Source: JACVRU01 sp040905885
GTDB lineage: Bacteria > Actinomycetota > Thermoleophilia > Gaiellales > Gaiellaceae
Length of the DNA stretch: 12,400 nt
Direction: 5' to 3'
NCBI GenBank assembly: GCA_040905885.1
Contig: JBBDQR010000012.1
Coordinates: 1-12,400, forward strand
Of the stretch, positions 5,672-12,144 are shown piece by piece. Numbering within the stretch: the first letter of the stretch is position 1; every line of letters begins with the position of its first letter. The position numbers were made by a program, and so were the translations under genes. The notes under the pieces were generated by a model. It was given only the letters and a program-made list of their open reading frames with translations. It made no database searches and had not been told where the DNA came from.

Positions 5672-6514
5672 GTGTCCGAGCGCATCGACGTCTCCATCGA
5701 GTCCAAGCAGCCCGAGTCGCCCTCGGGCAAGCGGCACCCGAACACGTGCCCGGTCTGCGAGTCGCACTACCGGGACGACGAGCTCCGGGAGGCGCTCTGG
5801 GTCTGCGGTCACTGCGGCCATCACTTCCCGATGCCGGCGCGCGCCCGCGTCGAGCAGCTTGCCGACGAGGGGACGTGGCAGGAGGAGGCGGCCGAGATCC
5901 GCTCCGACGACCCGCTCTCGTTCTTCGACCTGCGGCCCTACTCCGAGCGGCTCGTGGAGGCCGAGCTGAACACCGGCCTCGGCGAGGCGATCGTGGTCGG
6001 CCAGGCGTCGATCGGCGGCCACGCGTGCGGGCTCGCGGTCATGGACTTCGCCTTCATGGGCGGCTCGATGGGCAGCGCGGTCGGCGAGAAGTTCTCCCGC
6101 ATCTGCGACAGCGCCGCCGAGCGCCGGGTCCCGCTCGTCTCGGTCTCCGCGTCGGGCGGCGCGCGCATGCAGGAGGGGATTCTCTCGCTGATGCAGCTGC
6201 CGAAGACCGTGGCGGCCGTCGAGGACTTGCACGACGCGGGGTGCCCCTTCATCAGCGTGATGACGCATCCGACGACCGCGGGCGTGCTGGCCAGCTTCGC
6301 GACGCTCGGCGACGTGCTGCTCGCCGAGCCCGGTGCGCTCCTGATCTTTGCCGGCCCCCGGGTCGTGCAGCAGACGACGCGCGAGAAGCTGCCGGACGAC
6401 TTCGCGCTCTCCGAGTCGAACTTCCGCCTCGGTCACGTGGACGCGGTCGTGCCGCGCGACGAGCTGCCAGCCGTCCTGACCCGCCTCCTGGGGCTGTTCG
6501 CCGATGGCCGATGA
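5672..6514 (+). CDS. accD: Acetyl-CoA carboxylase carboxyltransferase subunit beta (AccD)
   Basis: AccD is the beta half of the carboxyltransferase that transfers CO2 from carboxybiotin to acetyl-CoA, making malonyl-CoA for FabD. The 280-residue protein carries the characteristic N-terminal zinc ribbon (Cys26, Cys29, Cys45, Cys48) and then the crotonase-like core, including SASGGARMQEG, the PTTAGVLASFATLGD segment, and AGPRVVQQTTREKLP, which closely follows the E. coli protein. The first 25 residues are a polar, probably flexible, extension. The start GTG 5672 follows a -10-like TAAACT. The 3' end overlaps accA by 11 bases (6504-6514), fitting equal synthesis of two subunits of one complex. 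This is the split bacterial form, not the fused acyl-CoA carboxylase beta chain common in mycobacteria and streptomycetes. Confidence 0.95.
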   Translation: MSERIDVSIESKQPESPSGKRHPNTCPVCESHYRDDELREALWVCGHCGHHFPMPARARVEQLADEGTWQEEAAEIRSDDPLSFFDLRPYSERLVEAELNTGLGEAIVVGQASIGGHACGLAVMDFAFMGGSMGSAVGEKFSRICDSAAERRVPLVSVSASGGARMQEGILSLMQLPKTVAAVEDLHDAGCPFISVMTHPTTAGVLASFATLGDVLLAEPGALLIFAGPRVVQQTTREKLPDDFALSESNFRLGHVDAVVPRDELPAVLTRLLGLFADGR

Positions 6515-7481
6515 CCACCCCAGAAAGCGCTTCGCGCTTCCAGGGGGCCCCGGTAATGAGGCCGAGCTGAGGCTGCGCGAGCGGCTGAGCAAGCTGCGCT
6601 CGATGCGGCTGCTCGGCGGCACGCGCCTCGAGGGGGAGCTGGAGCGGCTCGAGCGCCAGCTCGAGCGGATGCAGGCCGAGCCGACCGCCGAGGAGATCTG
6701 GCGCTCCGTCGAGCTCGCCCGCCACCAGGACCGGCCCTACACGCTGGATTACGTCGGCCGCCTGTTCGACGACTTCTTCGAGCTCCACGGCGACCGCGCG
6801 CAGGGGGACGACCAGGCGATCGTCGCCGGGCTCGGCCGCTTCGACGGGCGCACGGTGGCCGTCGTCGGCCACCAGAAGGGCCGCGACCTGAAGGAGCGCA
6901 CCGCGCGCAACTTCGGCATGGCGTACCCCGAGGGCTACCGGAAGGCGATGCGGACGATGCGGCTCGCCGACCGGTTCCGGTTCCCGGTGATCACGCTCGT
7001 CGACACCCCCGGCGCGTATCCGGGAGTCGTCGCCGAGGAGCACGGACAGGGTGGCGCGATCGCGACGTCGCAGGCGGTGATGCTGCGGCTGACCGTGCCG
7101 ACCGTCGCCTGCATCATCGGCGAGGGCGGCTCGGGCGGGGCGATCGCGATCGCGGTCGCCGACCGCGTGCTGATGCAGGAGAACGCGATCTACTCGGTGA
7201 TCTCGCCGGAGGGCTGTGCGGCCATCCTCTGGCGCGACGCCTCCCAGGCGCGCAAGGCCGCGGAGGCCTTCAAGCCCGACGCGAACCACTGCCTCGAGCT
7301 TGGCGTCATCGACGGGATCGTGCTCGAGCCCGAGGGCGGCGCGCACGCGGATCACGACGGGGCGGCCCGGCTGCTCGGCGAGTCGCTGCGTGAGGCTCTG
7401 GAGGAGCTCGACGGCGTCCCCGGTGACGAGCTTCGGCGCTCCCGGCGCGCGAAGTTCCGCTCACTCGGCGTCTACGCCTGA
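6504..7481 (+). CDS. accA: Acetyl-CoA carboxylase carboxyltransferase subunit alpha (AccA)
   Basis: AccA pairs with AccD in the carboxyltransferase heterotetramer. The 325 residues match the E. coli-type alpha chain in length and order: a charged helical N-terminus (about 20-58), RPYTLDYV (77-84), GHQKGRDLKER (122-132), FGMAYPEGYRKA (137-148), DTPGAYPGV (167-175), GEGGSGGAIAI (206-216) and YSVISPEGCAAILW (230-243). ATG 6504 is the only reasonable start; no ATG or GTG lies in frame between it and the conserved helix, so the first 19 residues are real. About a dozen of them (HPRKRFALPGGP) are encoded by palindromic element copy B, which has no counterpart in E. coli AccA. The start lies inside the end of accD (11-base overlap), so translation is likely coupled. 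Confidence 0.96.
   Translation: MADDHPRKRFALPGGPGNEAELRLRERLSKLRSMRLLGGTRLEGELERLERQLERMQAEPTAEEIWRSVELARHQDRPYTLDYVGRLFDDFFELHGDRAQGDDQAIVAGLGRFDGRTVAVVGHQKGRDLKERTARNFGMAYPEGYRKAMRTMRLADRFRFPVITLVDTPGAYPGVVAEEHGQGGAIATSQAVMLRLTVPTVACIIGEGGSGGAIAIAVADRVLMQENAIYSVISPEGCAAILWRDASQARKAAEAFKPDANHCLELGVIDGIVLEPEGGAHADHDGAARLLGESLREALEELDGVPGDELRRSRRAKFRSLGVYA
6518..6552 (+). repeat. Palindromic element, copy B (inside the accA 5' coding end)
   Basis: Arms 6518-6530 (CCCCAGAAAGCGC) and 6534-6546 (GCGCTTCCAGGGG) pair around TTC with two mismatches (A-A at 6522/6542 and A-C at 6524/6540), followed by GCCCCG. It begins three bases after the accD stop (6512-6514), just as copy A begins three bases after the fabD stop. 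The right half has the same codon phase as copy A and reads Ala-Leu-Pro-Gly-Gly-Pro. The stem bases differ between copies while pairing is kept, which argues for selection on the hairpin or divergence of an old mobile repeat. Confidence 0.6.
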
Positions 7482-7495
7482 TCTTCAGGGGTTTT
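7477..7495 (+). terminator. Short hairpin plus T run at the accA stop
   Basis: CCTGA (7477-7481, containing the accA stop TGA) pairs with TCAGG (7485-7489) around TCT, followed by GGTTTT (7490-7495). The five-pair stem is weak for a terminator, but the T run is the longest near it. It may act together with the hairpin at 7529-7547. Confidence 0.3.
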
Positions 7496-7504
7496 CCGGA
7501 GGCC

Positions 7505-7522
7505 TTTCCACAGTCTCCACAG
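7505..7522 (+). repeat. Tandem 9-base repeat with TCCACA core
   Basis: TTTCCACAG (7505-7513) is directly followed by TCTCCACAG (7514-7522), identical at eight of nine positions. The TCCACA core matches the right part of the DnaA box (TTATCCACA), but both copies deviate in the left three bases. It lies in a locally less GC-rich part of the accA-ligD spacer. It may be a protein binding site, or chance. Confidence 0.35.
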
Positions 7523-7528
7523 ACTTTT

Positions 7529-7550
7529 CCCCTGCTTGTAAGAGGGGTTT
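7529..7550 (+). terminator. Candidate terminator of the accD-accA unit
   Basis: CCCCT (7529-7533) pairs with AGGGG (7543-7547) around a nine-base loop, followed by TTT (7548-7550). With the small hairpin at 7477-7489 it forms a plausible termination zone about 50-70 bases after the accA stop. Confidence 0.35.
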
Positions 7551-7565
7551 GCCGGTCCATCCACC

Positions 7566-7595
7566 GTCCGAGGCCGGCAACCGCCGGCCCCGGAC
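7566..7595. repeat. 12-bp GC hairpin between accA and ligD
   Basis: GTCCG (7566-7570) pairs with CGGAC (7591-7595) and GGCCGGC (7572-7578) with GCCGGCC (7583-7589) around AACC, with a single A-C mismatch. There is no T run on either side. The rest of 7482-7721 (240 bases) has no coding frame; I find no convincing -10 at the right distance from ligD (TACACC at 7715-7720 is only one base from the GTG). Confidence 0.5.
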
Positions 7596-7721
7596 TACGA
7601 CCCCCCATGTGCGGAGATAACTCCGCGCGGGCTCAGCACCCGCTGTCCGTCTGAACCTCTCCGACCCCTCGGGACCCGAAACATCGCGAGTGCCCCGACG
7701 CGAAACGGGCAAGCTACACCG

Positions 7722-10058
7722 GTGCCGGGCGAGGAGCTCCGCGAGTACAAGCGCAAGCGCGACCCGAAAGCGACGCCCGAGCCGATGGGCGCGCGCAAGC
7801 GTCGCCGGAAGGCGCCGATCTTCGTCGTCCAGCGGCACGACGCGCGACGACTCCATTACGACTTCCGGCTCGAGCGCGACGGCGCGCTCGCCAGCTGGGC
7901 CGTCCCCAAGGGCGTGCCCCTGGAGCCGGGGCGGCAGCACCTCGCCGTCCACGTCGAGGACCACCCGCTCGACTACGCGACCTTCGAGGGCGAGATCCCC
8001 AAGGGCGAGTACGGCGCCGGCACCGTCGAGATCTGGGACCGCGGCACCTACGAGCTCGTCGAGGAGAAGAAGGACGGCGGCCTCACCGTTCGCCTCCACG
8101 GCGAACGCCTCGACGGCGTCTGGGCGCTCGTGCCCGCGAAGCTCTCGGGCGACGCCAAGAACTGGCTCCTGATCCGCAAGCGCGAGCAGGACGGCGCCGC
8201 GGCCTCGCACCGCGAGTACCGGCCGATGCTCGCGACCCTGTCGAAGGAGATCCCCGGCGAGGGCTGGCTGTTCGAGATCAAGTGGGACGGCTACCGGATC
8301 GTCTCGCGGGTGGCCGGCGGTGAGGCCGAGCTCCGCTCGCGGAAGTGGGAAGAGTACTCGCGGCGCTTCCCCGGCGTTGCCGCCGCCCTGCCGGCCGCGC
8401 TCCGCTCGCCGGACTGCGTCGTCGACGGCGAGGTCTGCGCCCTCGACGAGCAGGGGCGCCCGAGCTTCTCGGCGATGCAGCAGGGGAAGCCCGACACGTC
8501 GATCGTCTACTACCTCTTCGACCTGCTCGAGCTGGACGGCGAGCCGCTGATCGAGCTGCCTTTCGTCGAGCGCCGCGCCCGGCTGGAGGAGCTGCTCGAC
8601 CGGCGCAACCGGACCGTCCGGCTCTCCGAGACCTTCGACGACGGGGAGGCGCTGGCCCAGGTCGTCAGCGAGCAGGGGCTCGAGGGGATGATGGCCAAGC
8701 GGGTCGACTCGCGGTACCGGCTCGGCGAGCGGACGCGCGACTGGCTCAAGATCAAGCCCGGCAAGCAGCGGCAGGAATTCATCGTCGCGGGCTACACGAG
8801 CGGCCAGGGCCGCCGCGCCGGGAGCTTCGGCTCGCTCGTCCTCGCCGTGCGCAAAGGTCGCGAGCTCGTCTACGCCGGCAACGTCGGCACCGGCTTCACC
8901 GAGGCCGAGATCGAGCGGCTGCTGGCGAAGCTCCGGCCGCTCGAACGGCCCGATTCGCCCTTCGATACACCGCCGAAGATGCCGCGGGTGCGGAAGGGCG
9001 ACGTCGTCTGGGTGGAGCCGCGGCTCGTGGCGGAGGTCGAGTTCGTCGAGTGGACGCACGACGAGCGGCTGCGCGCGCCCTCCTATCTCGGCCTGCGAGA
9101 GGACAAGGCGCCCGAGGAGGTTCGCCGCGAGGAGCCGCTCGCCGACGAGATCCGCAAGGGCTCGCGGACGCTCAAGCTCTCCAACCTCGACAAGGTCTTC
9201 TGGCCCGAGGAGGGGATCACGAAGGGCGACCTGCTGGCCTACTACCGCTCCGTCGCGCCGGTGCTCGTCCCCCATCTCCGCGACCGTCCGTTCACGCTCA
9301 AGCGCTATCCGAACGGCATCGAGGAGGACTTCTTCTTCCAGAAGGACGCGCCCAAGGGCATGCCGGAGTGGATCCAGACCGCGCCGGTGCAGGCCACGAG
9401 CCGGGAGAAGCCGCGCCGGACGCGGACGATCCAGGCGCCGCTCGTCAACGACGAGCTGGCGCTGCTGTGGATGGTGAACATGGGCTGCATCGACCTGAAC
9501 GCGTGGTACTCGCGCGTCGACAGGCCCGACCGGCCGGACTTCGTCCTCTTCGACCTCGACCCGTCGCCCGACGTCGGCTTCCCCGAGGTCGTCCAGGTCG
9601 CGCTGCTCGTACGCGACGCTCTGGAGGCGCTGGGGCTCGAGGGCTTCCCGAAGACGAGCGGCGCCGACGGGATCCACGTGCTCGTGCCCGTGGAACGGCG
9701 CCACACGTACGAAGAGACCCGCGAGTTCTGCGAGATCGTCGCCCGCGCGCTCGTCCGCACGCACCGGGGCCTCGTCACGACCGAGTGGTCGAAGGCCAAG
9801 CGGCGCGGCGTCCTGATCGACTGCAACCAGAACGGCGAGGGGAAGACGATCGCGTCGGTCTACTCGGTGCGCCCGCGGCCGGGCGCGCCCGTCTCGACGC
9901 CGCTCCGGTGGGACGACGTGAACGAGAAGCTCGACCCGCTTGCGTTCACGATGGAGACGGTGCTCGGGCGGGTGGAGCGCTTCGGCGACCTCTTCGAGCC
10001 GGTGCTCTCGACCCGGCAGCGGCTGGATCGCGCGCTGGGTGGCCTCCGCCGTGGGTAG
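7722..10058 (+). CDS. ligD: Multifunctional NHEJ DNA ligase D (PE-LIG-POL)
   Basis: LigD repairs double-strand breaks together with Ku by trimming, filling and sealing ends. The 778-residue protein has all three domains. The 3'-phosphoesterase (about 30-155) keeps His39, His45, Asp47, Arg49, His81 and Tyr85, each three residues before the known P. aeruginosa LigD positions. The ATP-dependent ligase (about 166-470) has the adenylated Lys187 in EIKWDGYR, VVDGEV, FDLLELDG, EGMMAKR and WLKIKPG. The primase-polymerase domain (about 483-765) has metal ligands Asp611 and Asp613 in FDLDP, KTSGADGIHVLVP and a probable third Asp700. The order PE-LIG-POL matches Pseudomonas; Mycobacterium has POL-PE-LIG. 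GTG 7722 is chosen, since it gives the usual basic lead-in LREYKRKRD before the PE domain. No ku gene is visible in the window. The stop is followed by convergent-gene terminators. Confidence 0.96.
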   Translation: MPGEELREYKRKRDPKATPEPMGARKRRRKAPIFVVQRHDARRLHYDFRLERDGALASWAVPKGVPLEPGRQHLAVHVEDHPLDYATFEGEIPKGEYGAGTVEIWDRGTYELVEEKKDGGLTVRLHGERLDGVWALVPAKLSGDAKNWLLIRKREQDGAAASHREYRPMLATLSKEIPGEGWLFEIKWDGYRIVSRVAGGEAELRSRKWEEYSRRFPGVAAALPAALRSPDCVVDGEVCALDEQGRPSFSAMQQGKPDTSIVYYLFDLLELDGEPLIELPFVERRARLEELLDRRNRTVRLSETFDDGEALAQVVSEQGLEGMMAKRVDSRYRLGERTRDWLKIKPGKQRQEFIVAGYTSGQGRRAGSFGSLVLAVRKGRELVYAGNVGTGFTEAEIERLLAKLRPLERPDSPFDTPPKMPRVRKGDVVWVEPRLVAEVEFVEWTHDERLRAPSYLGLREDKAPEEVRREEPLADEIRKGSRTLKLSNLDKVFWPEEGITKGDLLAYYRSVAPVLVPHLRDRPFTLKRYPNGIEEDFFFQKDAPKGMPEWIQTAPVQATSREKPRRTRTIQAPLVNDELALLWMVNMGCIDLNAWYSRVDRPDRPDFVLFDLDPSPDVGFPEVVQVALLVRDALEALGLEGFPKTSGADGIHVLVPVERRHTYEETREFCEIVARALVRTHRGLVTTEWSKAKRRGVLIDCNQNGEGKTIASVYSVRPRPGAPVSTPLRWDDVNEKLDPLAFTMETVLGRVERFGDLFEPVLSTRQRLDRALGGLRRG

Positions 10059-10105
10059 CGTCGAGGCCGACCGAGCGAAAAGCAAGCCGGGCTAGGACGC
10101 AGGGA

Positions 10106-10132
10106 GCGCGCGTACGCTTTGCGTACGGGCGC
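10106..10132. terminator. Hairpin between convergent ligD and GNAT genes (1)
   Basis: CGTACGC (10111-10117) pairs with GCGTACG (10121-10127) around TTT. After one G-G mismatch, GCGC (10106-10109) pairs with GCGC (10129-10132). Placed about 50 bases after ligD in a convergent spacer, it could stop transcription from either side, although neither strand has a long T run after the stem. Confidence 0.5.
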
Positions 10133-10144
10133 GACCGAGGACAA

Positions 10145-10171
10145 CGCCCGGCGCCGCTTTGCAGCCGGGCG
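10145..10171. terminator. Hairpin between convergent ligD and GNAT genes (2)
   Basis: CGCCCGGC (10145-10152) and GCCGGGCG (10164-10171) pair over eight bases with an 11-base loop containing GCTTTGC, the same heptamer that spans the loop of the neighbouring hairpin. No T run on either strand. A third small stem, GGTGG-CGG-CCACC (10188-10200), touches the stop codon of the minus-strand GNAT gene. Confidence 0.45.
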
Positions 10172-10199
10172 GGCCGGCGCTACTCGCGGTGGCGGCCAC

Positions 10200-10907
10200 C
10201 TAAGGCCGCTGGAGCTTGACGTAGCCGCCGACGGGCTCGAAGCCGAGCCGCGCGTACCAGTCCTTCGGCCAGTCGTTCGCGTCGGCGACGAGGAAGACGA
10301 ACTCCGCGCCGGCGGTGTAGGCCTCCGCCAGGGCGGTCAGGACGACGGCTGTCCCGTGGCCCCGGCAACGGGACGCCTCGGCGGTGACGACGTCCTCGAT
10401 CTGCGCGTCCGGCGGGTCGAGATAGAGATCGGCAGCCGCGACGAGCTCGGCGCCCTCGAGGGCGCCGAAGAAGCGTGCGGTCACGTCCTCGGCGATCAGC
10501 CCCTTCGCGGCGAGCAGCTGGTCGGCGACCGCCGATGAGCCCCACGAGGCGCCGAGGATCTGAGCGCGCCGGAGCGGCTCGAGCGCCTCGCGGCCGACCT
10601 CGGTCGCTCGTTGCACGGGCTCCGGGGCAGGGCCTTGGTGCAGCATCACCAATCCGCGGTGGGACACCTCGGGTGCGTCCGCGAGCTCGTCGCCGGGGAT
10701 CGTCGCGACCGGGAGGTCGAGCCGCCGAAGCTCGGCGAGGATCTCCTCCACGGTCGCGGGCCGCTCGACGAAGAGGTAGTTCGAGTCGTGCCGGAGCGGG
10801 ACGCGGCTGTCGCGCACGGCGGTGCCGAGCGGCACGGCCTCCTCCGTCTCGCCTGCCGAGTCGGCGCGCCGCATGAACCGCCAGGCCCGGGCCACGTCGT
10901 CAGTCAC
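10200..10907 (-). CDS. GNAT-family N-acetyltransferase
   Basis: A 235-residue protein with a C-terminal GNAT domain. Strand and loop IEDVVTAEASRCRGHGTA (170-187) contains the acetyl-CoA pyrophosphate loop RCRGHG; the later FLVADANDWPKDWYARLGFEPVG (205-227) is the usual Asn-then-Tyr-LGF ending. The N-terminal 115 residues are a separate region containing RHDSNYLFVERPATVEEILAEL, seen in actinobacterial GNAT proteins of unknown substrate, so its target cannot be named. The start is GTG at 10905-10907, which overlaps the end of the upstream NADH dehydrogenase gene by eight bases; the longer frame upstream of it translates into low-complexity sequence antisense to nothing meaningful and is not used. 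The overlap suggests cotranscription with the NADH dehydrogenase, though a functional link is not evident. Confidence 0.8.
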   Translation of the reverse strand: MTDDVARAWRFMRRADSAGETEEAVPLGTAVRDSRVPLRHDSNYLFVERPATVEEILAELRRLDLPVATIPGDELADAPEVSHRGLVMLHQGPAPEPVQRATEVGREALEPLRRAQILGASWGSSAVADQLLAAKGLIAEDVTARFFGALEGAELVAAADLYLDPPDAQIEDVVTAEASRCRGHGTAVVLTALAEAYTAGAEFVFLVADANDWPKDWYARLGFEPVGGYVKLQRP

Positions 10908-12126
10908 CGGCGAGGCCCCGCGGGTGCCCGAGCGTCCCCAGCTCGGCGATGTCGCGCCGGAAGAGCAGGCCGACCGTCCAGTCCACGACGACACGCAGCT
11001 TCCGCGAGAGGAGCGGCAGCTGGTAGAGGTGGTACGTCCGCGTCACGAACCAGCCGAGGAAGCCGCGCAGCCGGAAGCCGGGGATCTCGGCGATCCCCTT
11101 GTGCCGTCCCAGCGTCGCCACCTGGCCGAGCATCCGGTAGCGGTAGGGCCGCGGAGGGCCGGTGAGGTTGCGGGCGAGACGGCGGGCCTGCCGAAGCGCG
11201 TGCTGGGACGTCGGCGGGTCGAAGGCGCCGGGTGTCGCCGCGTTCGGGACGGCCGCGGAGTCTCCGAGCGCCCAGACGCTCTCGGTTCCGTGGACGCGCA
11301 GGGTCTCGTCGACGAGCACGCGGCCTCGCTCGTCCAGGGGCAGGCCGAGCTCGGCGATGAGCGGGTTCGGGCGCACGCCCGCGGTCCAGACGAGCGTATG
11401 CGTCGGGATCCGTTCGCCGTCCGAGAGGGTCACGGCACCCGCCTCCGCGGACTCGAGCGTGGTCGAGACCCTGACCTCGACGCCGCGGCGGGCGAGCTCC
11501 CGCGCGGCGTAGTCGCCGAGCCGCGTCGGGATCTCGGGCAGGATCTTCGGCGCCGCGTCGACGAGCACCCAGCGCTGTGGCGCGTCGCGGAGGGTGGGGT
11601 AGTAGCGCAGGGCGTCGCGCACGAGGTCGGCCAGCTCGGCGAGCGCCTCGACACCCGCGTAGCCCGCTCCGACGAACACGAACGTGAGATGCGCGGGATC
11701 CGGGCTCGCGGCCGCCGCCTCGAGCTCCCGCAGCACGTGGTTGCGGAGGTGGATCGCATCGGCGAGGTCCTTGAAGCCGAGCCCGTGCTCGGCCAGCCCC
11801 GGGATCGGGAGCGTCCGCGGCACGGCGCCGAGGGCGAGCACGACGTGCTCGTACGAGAAGTCGAGCCGCTGCCCCTCCGCCGTCTCGACGCGCGCCAGCC
11901 CGGTGGCCGTCCCGAGCACCAGCTCCGCGTGCGGGCACATCATCCGCAGCGGCACGACCACGTGGCGGGGCTCGAGCGTCCCGGACGCGGCCTCCGGCAG
12001 CAGCGGGGTGAAGAGCATGAAGTTCTCGCGCCCCACGATCGTGCAGCCGCGGCGACCCAGCAGCCGCGCGACGTAGCTGCCGGCGAAGCCGCCGCCAAGC
12101 ACGAGGATCCCACCCTTCGCCTCCAC
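10900..12126 (-). CDS. Type II NADH dehydrogenase (NDH-2-like FAD oxidoreductase)
   Basis: A 408-residue pyridine-nucleotide-disulphide-family flavoprotein. It has the FAD Rossmann motif GGGFAG (11-16), the FAD-linked LALGAVPRTLPIPG (97-110), the NADH Rossmann motif GAGYAGVE (153-160), TAGVRPNP (248-255) and the second FAD motif WALGDS (285-290). The C-terminal part (about 335-395), with GRHKGIAEIPGFRLRGFLGWF and a hydrophobic amphipathic stretch, fits the peripheral-membrane anchor of NDH-2, which passes electrons from NADH to quinone without pumping protons. Other FAD-dependent oxidoreductases remain possible. The start is GTG at 12124-12126. An AGGAG lies only one base before it, too close for a normal Shine-Dalgarno, so initiation may be leaderless. 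The gene runs divergently from the gene at 12145. Confidence 0.86.
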   Translation of the reverse strand: MEAKGGILVLGGGFAGSYVARLLGRRGCTIVGRENFMLFTPLLPEAASGTLEPRHVVVPLRMMCPHAELVLGTATGLARVETAEGQRLDFSYEHVVLALGAVPRTLPIPGLAEHGLGFKDLADAIHLRNHVLRELEAAAASPDPAHLTFVFVGAGYAGVEALAELADLVRDALRYYPTLRDAPQRWVLVDAAPKILPEIPTRLGDYAARELARRGVEVRVSTTLESAEAGAVTLSDGERIPTHTLVWTAGVRPNPLIAELGLPLDERGRVLVDETLRVHGTESVWALGDSAAVPNAATPGAFDPPTSQHALRQARRLARNLTGPPRPYRYRMLGQVATLGRHKGIAEIPGFRLRGFLGWFVTRTYHLYQLPLLSRKLRVVVDWTVGLLFRRDIAELGTLGHPRGLAGD

Positions 12127-12131
12127 GCTCC

Positions 12132-12137
12132 TATCAT
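12132..12137 (+). promoter_or_regulatory. -10 box in the 18-bp divergent spacer
   Basis: TATCAT fits TAnnnT and is seven bases before GTG 12145, the same spacing as at 3413-3418. On the other strand the overlapping GATGAT lies six bases before the NADH dehydrogenase GTG, so one AT-rich core might serve both directions; that second reading is weak. Any -35 contacts must fall inside the neighbouring coding sequences. Confidence 0.45.
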
Positions 12138-12144
12138 CGCCTCA

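Noticed and set aside
7715..7720. TACACC as the -10 box of ligD
   Set aside because: It is one base from the chosen GTG, too close for transcription to include the start codon.
7482..7721. Replication origin suggested by DnaA-like repeats
   Set aside because: Only two imperfect boxes, no dnaA, dnaN or other origin-linked genes nearby, and no extended AT-rich unwinding region.
7485..10085. Very long (over 860 codons) minus-strand open frame opposite ligD
   Set aside because: It mirrors the third-position GC bias of ligD; the translation shows no domain, and ligD is certain on the plus strand.
10908..10994. Extended start of the minus-strand GNAT gene at 10994
   Set aside because: The added 29 residues are Ser/Gly/Arg-rich and lie opposite the coding end of the NADH dehydrogenase; GTG at 10905-10907 gives a normal protein with a coupled overlap.
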